Positions 38,004 through 46,367 of a stretch of 64,000 nt of DNA are shown here, in pieces. The position numbers and the translations under genes were made by a program. Each line of letters starts with the position of its first letter. Positions within the stretch are counted from its first letter, which is position 1. The notes under the pieces were generated by a model. It saw only the letters and a list, made by a program, of their open reading frames with translations, had not been told where the DNA came from and did no database searches. Source of the stretch: JAHZMA01 sp965205905 (lineage in GTDB: Bacteria; Pseudomonadota; Alphaproteobacteria; JABAAW01; JAHZMA01); NCBI GenBank assembly GCA_965205905.1, contig CBDBHZ010000011.1, positions 248,001 through 312,000 on the forward strand, read 5' to 3'.

Positions 38004-39205
38004 TAAAATGTAATTCTAATTCCAATAACATTTTCAGAAACAGATTCATACTCATCGTTAGAATTATCAATATCGATTGACCCTGTATGATTTTCAAAAT
38101 AGAGACTTAAACCATCAGCAAGAGAATGACTAACCGCAATCAGGTTGGTTGTTAGCGTTTCAGCTGTTTCGGCATCGCCTTGTTTGCTGTAATCTTCGCT
38201 TGCCGTTACATAAGAAACTGTGCCATCACCATAATTGTAGCTAACACCAAGCACTCTTTCATTGGTTTTTAGGTTCGCTAAGGTGCCTTCATCTGTGGGG
38301 GTAGGTATTTTTTTGCTAGCGACGAATCTGTCTTTTACACCTGCGACTGTGGTTGAATAGCCAACAGTTAGCGCGCCAGCATTATAGCGGATAGATGTTT
38401 TAACACCACCCCAAACATCTTGATATTTGCCGTTAAGAATAGCTTCATTAAACCCATCATCATCCGTTTCATCAACTGTATTTTTAATGCCTTTTACGTG
38501 AATGGTTGAGGTTGCAGTCCCTATCGCATAGCCAATCGTAGCACCACCGGAAGAATAGCTAACCGCAACGCCCATATATTCGGTATTCGTATCATCAGGA
38601 ATGCTATATCTTGCTGCTACATCGCCATTAGTATACTCGGTTTTCGTTATCGTTACATCTTGTTCTGACAGATCAATTTTACTTCTACCGCCATTACGAC
38701 CCAATGTGATGCCTGTTTTGAAGCCAGAGAAATTCGGTGAATTATAGCTGATTGTGTTACCCCCATCAGGTGGGTCAACACCACGATCGCCCGCAGTCGT
38801 TTCACCATTTAATTTAATGAAATCACCAACATCGCCTGATGCGCTCACACCATTCGCACCGGGTGCCATGCTTACAACAGAACCACCATCGTTAGAGAAC
38901 GTGATTGTGCCAAAATCACCAATAATCGCGCCAGTTGATTCATCCCATAATGCAGCTTCGCCAGAATTTGCGCCCTCAAGGGTTGTTGCACCTATTAAGA
39001 TTAATTCTGAATCTGTGATTTTTTCAACATTAAGGAAAAAATCATAAGAGCCACCGCTAAATACCATAGCATCTGATGCATTATCTGCACCGCCCATATG
39101 CGCTTCAAATGAATAGCTACCGCCTGCTGTTATGCCTTCCGCATGTGCCGAAATGGCAAACATTGAAGTCGCTAAAATAGCAGAAATGGTAATGAGTTTT
39201 TTCAT
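38003..39205 (-). CDS. Outer membrane porin, first paralogue
   Basis: A 400-residue Gram-negative porin. It has a signal peptide (MKKLITISAILATSMFAISAHA), then the family start AGGSYSFEAHMGGADNASDAM, many alternating beta-strand segments with aromatic girdle residues, and a C-terminal strand ending in IGIRITF, as expected for BAM recognition (terminal Phe). It is a paralogue of the second porin, sharing most of its strands with short insertions and deletions. It should form a trimeric diffusion channel. It lacks its own Shine-Dalgarno sequence and terminator, and its leader is duplicated before the next gene. Confidence 0.92.
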   Translation of the reverse strand: MKKLITISAILATSMFAISAHAEGITAGGSYSFEAHMGGADNASDAMVFSGGSYDFFLNVEKITDSELILIGATTLEGANSGEAALWDESTGAIIGDFGTITFSNDGGSVVSMAPGANGVSASGDVGDFIKLNGETTAGDRGVDPPDGGNTISYNSPNFSGFKTGITLGRNGGRSKIDLSEQDVTITKTEYTNGDVAARYSIPDDTNTEYMGVAVSYSSGGATIGYAIGTATSTIHVKGIKNTVDETDDDGFNEAILNGKYQDVWGGVKTSIRYNAGALTVGYSTTVAGVKDRFVASKKIPTPTDEGTLANLKTNERVLGVSYNYGDGTVSYVTASEDYSKQGDAETAETLTTNLIAVSHSLADGLSLYFENHTGSIDIDNSNDEYESVSENVIGIRITF

Positions 39206-39241
39206 AGGCTATCAATGCCAAACTGGCTGTTGATTGTCAAT
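39198..39241 (-). repeat. 44-bp direct repeat, copy B (leader of porin 1)
   Basis: Same sequence as copy A at 37960-38003, with two substitutions (on the plus strand ATA in A and GTT in B). It sits just upstream of the porin 1 start codon. The two copies lie 1238 bases apart and bracket porin 1 exactly, so a single recombination between them would remove the gene and leave one leader. Confidence 0.85.
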
Positions 39242-39383
39242 AGATAAATCCCTCGCGACACGCACCTTATCAGTATTAGGCAACAGCGGTGGGGGTTGGT
39301 ATTCACCATCGACAATGTTAAACGCGGGCGGTGGGATTATTGAGGCACGCTAGATGGTAGTATTGAAATACAGCGGGGGGTTG

Positions 39384-39482
39384 TTAAGGGGGGTTCTGGC
39401 AAGAGGCGTCTGCTTGGCAAATTGTCCTACGGACATAAATTTGACAAGCGCGCATCGAGAAGCCAGACCGCACCCCCCTTAA
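39384..39482. repeat. Palindromic repeat element, copy 1 (99 bp)
   Basis: A long imperfect hairpin. The ends are TTAAGGGGGG (39384-39393) and CCCCCCTTAA (39473-39482), a perfect 10-bp pair, then TCTGG and CCAGA, then a core with CTTGGCAAATT and AATTTGACAAG around GTCC-TAC-GGAC. The core occurs again at 41231-41313. It lies between the two porins. The rest of the gap 39242-39383 holds degenerate GCGG-GGG-ATT-like motifs and no gene that I can support. Confidence 0.8.
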
Positions 39483-39496
39483 ACATAAAACAACAC

Positions 39497-39532
39497 AAAG
39501 AAAAAGGGCGGAGCCATTAAAGACTCCGCCCT
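39497..39532 (-). terminator. Rho-independent terminator of porin 2
   Basis: Stem AGGGCGGAG (39505-39513) pairs with CTCCGCCCT (39524-39532) around a 10-base loop. On the minus strand the stem is followed by a T-run (CCCTTTTTCTTT). It lies 28 bases after the stop codon of porin 2 and is a strong intrinsic terminator. Confidence 0.85.
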
Positions 39533-39559
39533 CTAAAGAGTTTTCAAATTTTATTCAAA

Positions 39560-40747
39560 TTAGAATGTAAGTTTGAGACCAATCACATTTTCTGAAACTG
39601 AATCATAACCATCTTCATTATCAAGAACAGTTGAACCTGCATGATTTTCGAAATAGACACTGAGACCATCACCAACAGAATGGCTAACTGCAAGCAGATT
39701 TGTTGTTAGCGTTTCAGCTGCTGTTGGATCGCCGTCTTTGCTCCAATCCTCTGATGCGGTTACATAAGAAACTGTGCCAGCACCATAATTGTAGCTAATA
39801 CCAATAACCATCTCATTCACTTCTGCATTTGCAAGATTACCACCTGTAGAGGCAGGTTCTTTTGTGCCAGCATATGTAAATTCAGCTTCACCTACGGTTG
39901 TTTGTGATAAACCAACAGTTAATGGACCAGTCGCATAGCGAATAGAAAGCTTAGTGCCAGACGACGTGCTTTCATGTTTGCCATTACTAGCAGATTCGTC
40001 AGTATCGGCAGTATCGGCATCATCTACTAAACCTTTGACGTCAATAGATGTCGTTTCGGAGCCTTGTGCAAAACCGATAGTAGCACCAGCAACTGAATAG
40101 CTAAAAGCAATACCCGTATATTCAGTATTTGCATTCGGATAGAGTAGGTCACCATTAGCATCTTCTTCAAACAGAGCAAAACCGTTAGCAGGAGCGCCGT
40201 CTTCTTTGCTATAATCAATTTCACTGTTACCGCCATTACGGCCCAATGTGATACCAGCTTTGAAGCCAGAAATATTTGGTGAGGTATAGCTGAAAGTGTT
40301 ACCAGTTGCGCCAACACCGCGATCGCCCGCAGTAGCACTAGTGCCATCTATTTTAATGAAATCATCGACATCGCCTGATGCGCTGAGACCATTTGCACCG
40401 GGTGCCATGCTTGAAACACCGCCACCATCGTTAGAGAAGCTGATTGTTCCGAAATCACCAGCAATCGCGCCAGCTGATTCATCCCATACTGCTGCACCAC
40501 CAGCGCCAGCACTATCAAGATGCGTTGCACCTGTAAGTGTTAGACCTGAATCTGTGGTTTTTTCAGCGCTAACGCTAAAATCATACGTGCCACCACTAAA
40601 TGTCATGGCATCTGATGCATTATCTGCACCGCCCATTTGAACTTCAAACGAGTAGCTACCACCCGCTGTTACATTCGCTGCATGTGCCGAAGTGGCAAGC
40701 ATTGAGACGCCAACAATGGCAGAGCTCGCAATTAACAATTTTTTCAT
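39560..40747 (-). CDS. Outer membrane porin, second paralogue
   Basis: A 395-residue porin with a signal peptide (MKKLLIASSAIVGVSMLATSAHA) and the mature start AANVTAGGSYSFEVQMGG. The C-terminal strand ends in VIGLKLTF. It shares most of its strands with porin 1, including SFSNDGGG, GANGLSASGDVDDFIKIDG and YGAGTVSYVTASEDWS, so the two arose by duplication. Unlike porin 1 it has a good ribosome binding site (AGGAG just before the ATG) and a clear terminator, so it is probably the ancestral and stand-alone copy. The 5' region is long and A/T-rich. Confidence 0.93.
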   Translation of the reverse strand: MKKLLIASSAIVGVSMLATSAHAANVTAGGSYSFEVQMGGADNASDAMTFSGGTYDFSVSAEKTTDSGLTLTGATHLDSAGAGGAAVWDESAGAIAGDFGTISFSNDGGGVSSMAPGANGLSASGDVDDFIKIDGTSATAGDRGVGATGNTFSYTSPNISGFKAGITLGRNGGNSEIDYSKEDGAPANGFALFEEDANGDLLYPNANTEYTGIAFSYSVAGATIGFAQGSETTSIDVKGLVDDADTADTDESASNGKHESTSSGTKLSIRYATGPLTVGLSQTTVGEAEFTYAGTKEPASTGGNLANAEVNEMVIGISYNYGAGTVSYVTASEDWSKDGDPTAAETLTTNLLAVSHSVGDGLSVYFENHAGSTVLDNEDGYDSVSENVIGLKLTF

Positions 40748-41127
40748 CTAAAATCTCCTGAAATTATTGTTTATCAATTTATTAACTATCAACCCTGCTT
40801 TAGCATACATTAAATATGTTAATGCCCGATTAATAAGCTATCTAAGCGCGCTAACCTTAATTGTTTCAAGAATATATAATTTTTTACCATGTTTCTATGA
40901 AACATAATAATACACTACCATCCCTATCAACGCACAAGATTATATCGCGTGCTAACACTAATATAGTGGAAACAGGCAGGCTTTTCAAGTTGATTCGGCT
41001 TGATGGCGCGCTATCAGCGGTGAATATGGGCAAATATGGGCGAATATGTAAGGCTTTTGCGAAATATGTAACATTTTTGCTACATAATATTGCTTTATAT
41101 TACAGGTTACAGCAAGCACTTTATGAG

Positions 41128-41313
41128 TATTGAAATACAGCGAAAGCAGACTCGGTGCTAGTATTAAGCACAGCGGGGGGATTATTAAGGGTGAGGTTTG
41201 CCCGCCATTGGTACAAGGGCAAACCGAAAGTGGCAAGAGGCGTCTGCTTGGCAAATTGTCCTACGGACAAAAATTTGACAAGCGCGCATCGAGAAGCCAG
41301 ACCGCACCCCCTT
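41128..41313. repeat. Palindromic repeat element, copy 2 (longer version)
   Basis: Starts with TATTGAAATACAGCG (41128-41142), which also occurs before copy 1 at 39361-39375. It then has CAGCGGGGGG (41171-41180), a second hairpin with arms GGTTTGCCC and GGGCAAACC, and the shared core (41231-41313), nearly identical to 39397-39478 with only about two differences. Copy 1 looks like a shortened form with two internal deletions. Confidence 0.8.
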
Positions 41314-41334
41314 GATACTATACGAGTCAGAATA

Positions 41335-41396
41335 GGCAATCCGCATCGCCTAAAGACTTGAAAATATATTTTCAAGTCAAGGCTTGCTCGATTGCC
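41335..41396. other. Long imperfect palindrome at the end of the DUF192 gene
   Basis: The centre, 41355-41378, is a perfect 24-base palindrome (GACTTGAAAATA and its reverse complement). Around it are outer arms GGCAATC and GATTGCC, with GCC and GGC between. It begins 9 bases beyond the stop codon of the DUF192 gene. No T-run follows, so it is not a typical terminator. Confidence 0.7.
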
Positions 41397-41404
41397 CCCC
41401 ATAT

Positions 41405-41908
41405 TTAAAAGTTCCAATATACTCTATCACCCACCTTAATATTCTGACTATCCGCCTGACCCGCCTTAATTTCAAGCACGGCAATCACTTTTTGCCCCGA
41501 GCTGATGGTGGCGCGTGATAATGGCGTGGTGCGTTTGGCAATATGCACAATCTCACCTAATAGTTTGTAATCGGCATTGATAGAGGCGGGGGGATTCGTC
41601 TCATTATCCTCAAGCGGCTTGATAAACAGCATATCAAGCGATAGATAGGTGTTTTCCATCCACATTGATATATCAGCAGGCTTTTTATAGTGAAAAATCA
41701 TGCCTGCATCATCTGCCATAGTGGTGCGGAACATCAGCCCGCGCGCTTTTTCGGCTTGGGTGCGGGGATACTCAACCTGAAAAGAGGCGATAGTCTGCTG
41801 GGTTTCAATCACCAAACCGTGTGTTTGCCCGTGATTTTCTTGGGCAGAACTACTGATACTGATGACACTGAATAGAATGCCAAATAAGATGGTAGGCAAA
41901 TAGCGCAT
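41405..41908 (-). CDS. DUF192 family exported protein
   Basis: A 167-residue protein with a signal peptide (MRYLPTILFGILFSVISISSSAQ) and a DUF192 domain: the RGLMFR motif, MWMENTYLSLDMLFI, then TTPLSRATISSGQKVIAVLEI and a final GD. GGAG lies 5 bases before ATG 41908, which decides this start against one at 41923. The function of the family is not established; some archaeal/bacterial members are small beta-barrel-like domains. It is expected in the periplasm. Cotranscription with neighbours is not visible. Confidence 0.85.
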   Translation of the reverse strand: MRYLPTILFGILFSVISISSSAQENHGQTHGLVIETQQTIASFQVEYPRTQAEKARGLMFRTTMADDAGMIFHYKKPADISMWMENTYLSLDMLFIKPLEDNETNPPASINADYKLLGEIVHIAKRTTPLSRATISSGQKVIAVLEIKAGQADSQNIKVGDRVYWNF

Positions 41909-42387
41909 ATGAACTCCGTGCAATAGATGGTGATATTTTTAGGAACACTATATATATTGGCATGAATTTTGTATAGTGATAAGGGCGTTTATAGGAATAT
42001 CATTCCATAAAGCGACATATTTACAACTTTTGTAGTTAGATTTATCATGCTGAGGCATGGTGAGGAATTTTGTACGTGTTGTCTTGCCTAAAAATATCCG
42101 CTAACAGAATTATTGACAAAATTACTTATGAAATTATCAAACGTGCCAGATATATGATTCCGTATCATCAATTATCGCGAATGATTCTGAATAGGAATGA
42201 CGTAAATTTGGAATCATAGTGGAATCATACCAGAAGCATAAATACGCCCGATAATTATATGCCGATGCTAATATGGAATCACTTTTTTATGCCACTCTTT
42301 TTATATTGCATCGATGCGATAAAATCAGTTACATTTTTGCATTATCATTATCAGAGAATCACCAGAGAATCATCAGAGAATTAAAAA
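41909..42387. other. 479-base gap upstream of recR
   Basis: No gene is supported. It is A/T-rich and holds two clusters of short direct repeats. TGGAATCATA occurs twice at 42209-42218 and 42220-42229, and CAGAGAATCAY occurs almost three times at 42352-42383, just before the recR start. These have an 11-base period. I see no tRNA, SRP RNA or other RNA gene. Confidence 0.6.
42352..42383. repeat. 11-bp tandem repeat before recR
   Basis: Three consecutive copies of CAGAGAATCAC-like units (42352-42362, 42363-42373, 42374-42383, the last shortened), ending 4 bases before the start codon. The recR start has no good Shine-Dalgarno sequence apart from AGAGAA inside the repeat. Confidence 0.8.
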
Positions 42388-43062
42388 ATGGAACTTATCA
42401 ATCAACTGGTCGGCGAATTGCAAAATCTACCGGGCTTGGGGCAACGGTCGGCACGGCGCATCGCTCTGCATTTGCTTGCCAAACAACCCGCACAGCTTGT
42501 TACGATTGCGGAACTACTCAAACATGCCCATGATTCCATCACGAATTGTGATATTTGCGGCAATTTGAGTGAATCCTCGCCTTGCGAGATTTGTGAGGAT
42601 GAAAAGCGCGTTAAAAATATGATTGCCATTGTAGAAAATGTCAGCGATTTATGGGCGATTGAACGTAGCCATTGCTATCAGGGCTGTTATCATGTGTTGG
42701 GCGGTGTGTTATCAGCGATTGAGGGCGTAGACCCCGACCAATTACGCCTGAATGATTTGCAAAAACGCGTACGTTTGCTGTTGGTGGCGGAGGAAAAGAT
42801 AGAGTTGATTTTGGCAACAAACCTCACCGTTGAGGGGCAAACCACCGCACATTATATCAGCAAGTTATTTTCTGATATGGCTGGTGATAGTGAGGCGGGC
42901 AGGGATGATGGGGGCGATGAGGGCGCGGGTAATAATAGCGCGGGCAGTAATGGTGCGGGCAGTATCAATATAACGCATCTGGCGCATGGCTTGCCCGCTG
43001 GTGGCGAGTTGGATTATCTTGATGACAGCACCATCATCACCGCGATTCGCGCCCGTTCTTGA
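42388..43062 (+). CDS. recR: Recombination protein RecR
   Basis: A 224-residue protein, about 25 longer than usual. It forms a DNA clamp with RecO and helps load RecA. The helix-hairpin-helix PGLGQRSARRIA, the zinc cysteines C54, C57, C66 and C69 and the Toprim region IVENVSDLWAIERS, YHVLGGVLSAIEGVDP are all present. A low-complexity insertion of about 28 residues (near 165-192: Gly, Asp, Ser, Asn, Ala, Glu) separates the Toprim domain from the C-terminal ITHLAHGLPAGGELDY element. Its DNA is made of short repeats around GCGGGC. It is the first gene of the mnmE-parB group. Confidence 0.93.
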   Translation: MELINQLVGELQNLPGLGQRSARRIALHLLAKQPAQLVTIAELLKHAHDSITNCDICGNLSESSPCEICEDEKRVKNMIAIVENVSDLWAIERSHCYQGCYHVLGGVLSAIEGVDPDQLRLNDLQKRVRLLLVAEEKIELILATNLTVEGQTTAHYISKLFSDMAGDSEAGRDDGGDEGAGNNSAGSNGAGSINITHLAHGLPAGGELDYLDDSTIITAIRARS

Positions 43063-43073
43063 GAGGTGGCGAG

Positions 43074-44450
43074 ATGAGCGATGACGACACCCCGTATCAA
43101 GATACAATATATGCGTTGGCAAGCGGTGCGTTACCATCAGCGATTGCAATCATTCGGTTTTCGGGCGCGCATACCAAAGAAATTCTGCAAAGGTTGAATG
43201 CCAATGAGGCAATCAACAGCCCCAAGCAAGCGCACGTAACATGGTTGAAATATGATGGGCGCGCGGAGGCAGATGAAGCGATTATCGATAAGGCGATGGC
43301 CTCATTTTTTCCTGCGCCTGCTACCTATACAGGCGAAGATTATGCCGAGTTGCATTTGCATGGCAGTGTGGCAGTGCTGAATCGGCTATTTGGGGTTTTA
43401 CAAAATTTCTCATGCCGTATTGCTTATCCGGGTGAATTTACCAAACGGGCATTCTTGAACGATAAAATCGACCTCACCCAAGCCGAAGCCATTAACGACC
43501 TCATCATGGCGCAAAGCGATGCCCAACATCAGTTAGCCGTCAACCAAATGCAAGGAAAATTAGGACAATATTATCATGATGTGAAGCAACGGCTGATGCG
43601 CCAATTAGCGCATATTGAAGCGGCGATTGATTTCACCGAAGATGAAGATTTTTCCGCTATCGTAACAAAAGCGCATGATATGTTGCAGGCGATTGAGAAT
43701 GAGATTACGGCGCATTTGGACGATAATCAGCAGGGTGAGCAGATTCGCGAGGGCATAAAAGTCGCGCTGATTGGGCCGCCTAATACTGGCAAATCCACAT
43801 TGCTGAATTATCTGGCGCAAAATGATGTTGCGATTACCACACCGATTGCAGGCACAACCCGCGATATTTTGAGTGTGAATCTGAATATTGCAGGTTATGC
43901 CGTAATTGTCAGCGATAGTGCAGGTATCCGCGAGAGCGATGATGAGATTGAGCGAGAGGGTATCAAGCGGAGCAAGCAGCTGGCGAAACAAGCGGATATT
44001 ATCATTAATATTGCGGCGATTGATGGTGAGGGAAATATTAGTAGGCTTGCGGAAGATGTTGCGGAAAATGCTGATATTTACTTGCTTAATAAGATAGATT
44101 TATATGACAATTACCAGCAGGATTCTCACAAATTATTGCCAGTCTCACTCTTGCAAGATGATGGCTTGACTGCTTTTTTAGATGAATTAACCAAGCTGAT
44201 TGAGTTGAAAATGCGTTCCGATAGACGCGACTCACCCTATATCACACGGCAACGTTACCGCGATATTTTGTTTCACGTGAAACATGAGCTGGAATCATGC
44301 CTGATATTATGTATACAACAATCAGCAGAAATAGAATTAATCGCTGAGCATTTGCGCCGTGCCATCATGCAGATGGGTAAGCTAACAGGGCATGTTGATG
44401 TGGAAGCGTTACTTGATATTATTTTTAAGGATTTTTGTATCGGAAAATAA
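43074..44450 (+). CDS. mnmE: tRNA uridine-5-carboxymethylaminomethyl modification GTPase
   Basis: A 458-residue GTPase. With MnmG it makes the 5-carboxymethylaminomethyl group at U34. N-terminal formyl-THF-binding domain (YALASGALPSAIAIIRFSG), then the inserted G domain (GPPNTGKST near residue 226, then DSAG and NKID) and the C-terminal CIGK, which is essential in the family. ATG 43074 is preceded by GAGAGG at 7 bases; the earlier TTG at 43059 is therefore not used. A perfect parS site lies within the gene (44269-44284). Confidence 0.95.
   Translation: MSDDDTPYQDTIYALASGALPSAIAIIRFSGAHTKEILQRLNANEAINSPKQAHVTWLKYDGRAEADEAIIDKAMASFFPAPATYTGEDYAELHLHGSVAVLNRLFGVLQNFSCRIAYPGEFTKRAFLNDKIDLTQAEAINDLIMAQSDAQHQLAVNQMQGKLGQYYHDVKQRLMRQLAHIEAAIDFTEDEDFSAIVTKAHDMLQAIENEITAHLDDNQQGEQIREGIKVALIGPPNTGKSTLLNYLAQNDVAITTPIAGTTRDILSVNLNIAGYAVIVSDSAGIRESDDEIEREGIKRSKQLAKQADIIINIAAIDGEGNISRLAEDVAENADIYLLNKIDLYDNYQQDSHKLLPVSLLQDDGLTAFLDELTKLIELKMRSDRRDSPYITRQRYRDILFHVKHELESCLILCIQQSAEIELIAEHLRRAIMQMGKLTGHVDVEALLDIIFKDFCIGK
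44269..44284. promoter_or_regulatory. parS: parS centromere site, perfect consensus
   Basis: TGTTTCACGTGAAACA, a perfect 16-base palindrome identical to the ParB-binding consensus of Bacillus and Caulobacter. It is embedded in mnmE, where it encodes FHVKHE, and parAB follow about 2.7 kb downstream. Confidence 0.92.
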
Positions 44451-44504
44451 CAGATTCTGCTATGTTTGATAATGATGGGCTTAATGAATGATAAGAGGTG
44501 AATG

Positions 44505-46355
44505 ATGGAAAATGAATATCAGGTGATTGTGATTGGGGGCGGACATGCAGGCTGTGAAGCGGCTGCGGTAAGCGCACGCGCTGGCGCCCAAACGTTACTC
44601 ATCACTCACAAAACAGACACAATCGGTGAGATGTCTTGCAATCCTGCCATTGGTGGTGTTGGCAAAGGGCATTTGGTGCGCGAAATTGATGCGCTTGATG
44701 GTATTATGGGACGCGCTGCTGATTTGGGCGGTATCCAATTTAGAATGTTGAACCGTTCTAAAGGTCCTGCCGTGCATGGTCCGCGTACGCAAGCCGACCG
44801 TAAATTATATAAACAAGCCGTGCAGAATTTGCTCAGAGCGCAACCTAATCTCAGCATTGGGCAGGGTGAGGTTGACGATTTAGAGATTAAGAATCAAAAA
44901 ATACAGGGTGTTATCCTCAAAGATGGCAGTATCATTAAAAGCAACAATGTTATTCTCACCACTGGCACTTTTTTAGGCGGGCTGATACATATCGGCAGTA
45001 AAACCATCAAGGCGGGGCGGATTGGTGAGCAAGCAAGTTATGGGCTATCAAAAACATTGGCGCGCTATGATTTTCCGTTAGGGCGGTTGAAAACTGGCAC
45101 GCCACCACGTTTGCAAGCTGATAGTATTGATTGGACTGGTTTGGAACAGCAACATGCTGATGATGACCCCGTACCTTTTTCGTTCATGACTGAAAAACTA
45201 CCCAATCCGCAAATCGCTTGTTCTATCACCCATACCAATCAGCAGACGCATGATATTATTCGTAATAATCTCAAGCAATCCGCGATTTATTCTGGGCAGA
45301 TTCAATCGATTGGCCCGCGCTATTGCCCGTCAATTGAAGATAAGATTGTCCGTTTTGCAGACCGTACACATCATCAGATTTTTTTAGAGCCAGAAGGATT
45401 GGATAGCAATCTGATTTATCCGAACGGTATATCAACCGCATTGCCAGAATCAGTGCAAGATGCTTATATCCACTCTATCAAGGGGCTAGAGAATTGTATC
45501 ATCACGCAATATGGCTATGCGGTGGAATATGATTATATCGACCCACGCGCCTTACACGCATCTTTACAGACAAAAAAGATTAACGGCTTGTTTTTGGCGG
45601 GGCAAATTAATGGCACAACGGGCTATGAAGAGGCGGCAGGGCAAGGCATGATTGCTGGTATCAATGCTGCCAGAAACGCGCAACAGCTTGATGCCGTTAC
45701 ATTATCGCGCACCAATTCTTATATTGGGGTGATGATTGATGATTTAACACGGCATGGCACGCAAGAGCCATACCGTATGTTTACCTCTCGCGCTGAATAT
45801 CGTTTATGGTTACGCGCTGATAATGCTGAAGAAAGATTGCATGATTGGGGCAATCAGTTGGGTATCATATCAGAGACACGTCAAGAAAAATGGGATAATT
45901 ACTATCAAGGATTACAACAAGCCCGCATTGCGGTGCAACAATTACAGGCAACGCCACATCAGTTGCAAAAAATAGGTGTGTATGTGACGCAAGATGGCAA
46001 AAAGCGCGATGCGCTACAATGGTTGGCGCAATCGCAAATTGGTTGGCAAGATTTATGTCAGCTATGGCCGCAATTATCCGATATTGACGTAAGCTTTCAG
46101 AAAAAATTGGAGATTGATGCGCTTTACTCAGGTTATTTAGAACGGCAAGCGCAAGATATTGCGACTTATCAGCGTGATAAAAACATTACGATACCAGAAC
46201 ATCTTGATTTTTCAGTGATTGCTAGCCTTTCTAATGAGATACAGCAAAAATTAAAGCAGGCACAGCCTAAAAATCTTGCTGATGCCGCCACGATTCAAGG
46301 CATCACGCCAGCGGCATTATTAACATTGCTTTATTATCTCAAAAAACAACAATAA
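44505..46355 (+). CDS. mnmG: tRNA uridine modification enzyme MnmG (GidA)
   Basis: A 616-residue FAD protein, partner of MnmE at U34. The FAD site is GGGHAGCEAA at residues 11-20, with the GGVGKGHLVREIDALDGIMG segment and the family YCPSIEDKIVRF and GTTGYEEAAGQG signatures. The start is one of two adjacent ATGs at 44502 and 44505; the second has AGAGG 6 bases before it. It lies 54 bases after mnmE and 12 before rsmG. Confidence 0.97.
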   Translation: MENEYQVIVIGGGHAGCEAAAVSARAGAQTLLITHKTDTIGEMSCNPAIGGVGKGHLVREIDALDGIMGRAADLGGIQFRMLNRSKGPAVHGPRTQADRKLYKQAVQNLLRAQPNLSIGQGEVDDLEIKNQKIQGVILKDGSIIKSNNVILTTGTFLGGLIHIGSKTIKAGRIGEQASYGLSKTLARYDFPLGRLKTGTPPRLQADSIDWTGLEQQHADDDPVPFSFMTEKLPNPQIACSITHTNQQTHDIIRNNLKQSAIYSGQIQSIGPRYCPSIEDKIVRFADRTHHQIFLEPEGLDSNLIYPNGISTALPESVQDAYIHSIKGLENCIITQYGYAVEYDYIDPRALHASLQTKKINGLFLAGQINGTTGYEEAAGQGMIAGINAARNAQQLDAVTLSRTNSYIGVMIDDLTRHGTQEPYRMFTSRAEYRLWLRADNAEERLHDWGNQLGIISETRQEKWDNYYQGLQQARIAVQQLQATPHQLQKIGVYVTQDGKKRDALQWLAQSQIGWQDLCQLWPQLSDIDVSFQKKLEIDALYSGYLERQAQDIATYQRDKNITIPEHLDFSVIASLSNEIQQKLKQAQPKNLADAATIQGITPAALLTLLYYLKKQQ

Positions 46356-46367
46356 TGGTATGGGCTG

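Larger units (their letters stand above)
40748..41404. other. 657-base gap between porin 2 and the DUF192 gene
   Basis: No gene is supported here; the short reading frames have no start signals and overlap repeats. From right to left on the minus strand it holds the porin 2 leader (a TTGAAA box near 40867 could be its -35), an inverted repeat at 40890-40904 (TGTTTC TAT GAAACA), the second copy of the palindromic element (core 41231-41313) and a long palindrome next to the DUF192 stop. Confidence 0.6.

Noticed and set aside
40890..40904. A third parS site
   Set aside because: The dyad TGTTTC TAT GAAACA has a 3-base centre, whereas parS has four central bases (ACGT in the consensus), so it is unlikely to bind ParB.
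40861..41417. Short reading frames of 60-98 codons between porin 2 and the DUF192 gene
   Set aside because: They run through the palindromic element and its surroundings, have no convincing start signals, and are found on both strands at once.
42273..42533. A gene overlapping the start of recR
   Set aside because: Its C-terminal half reads the recR sequence in another frame and its start has no signal.
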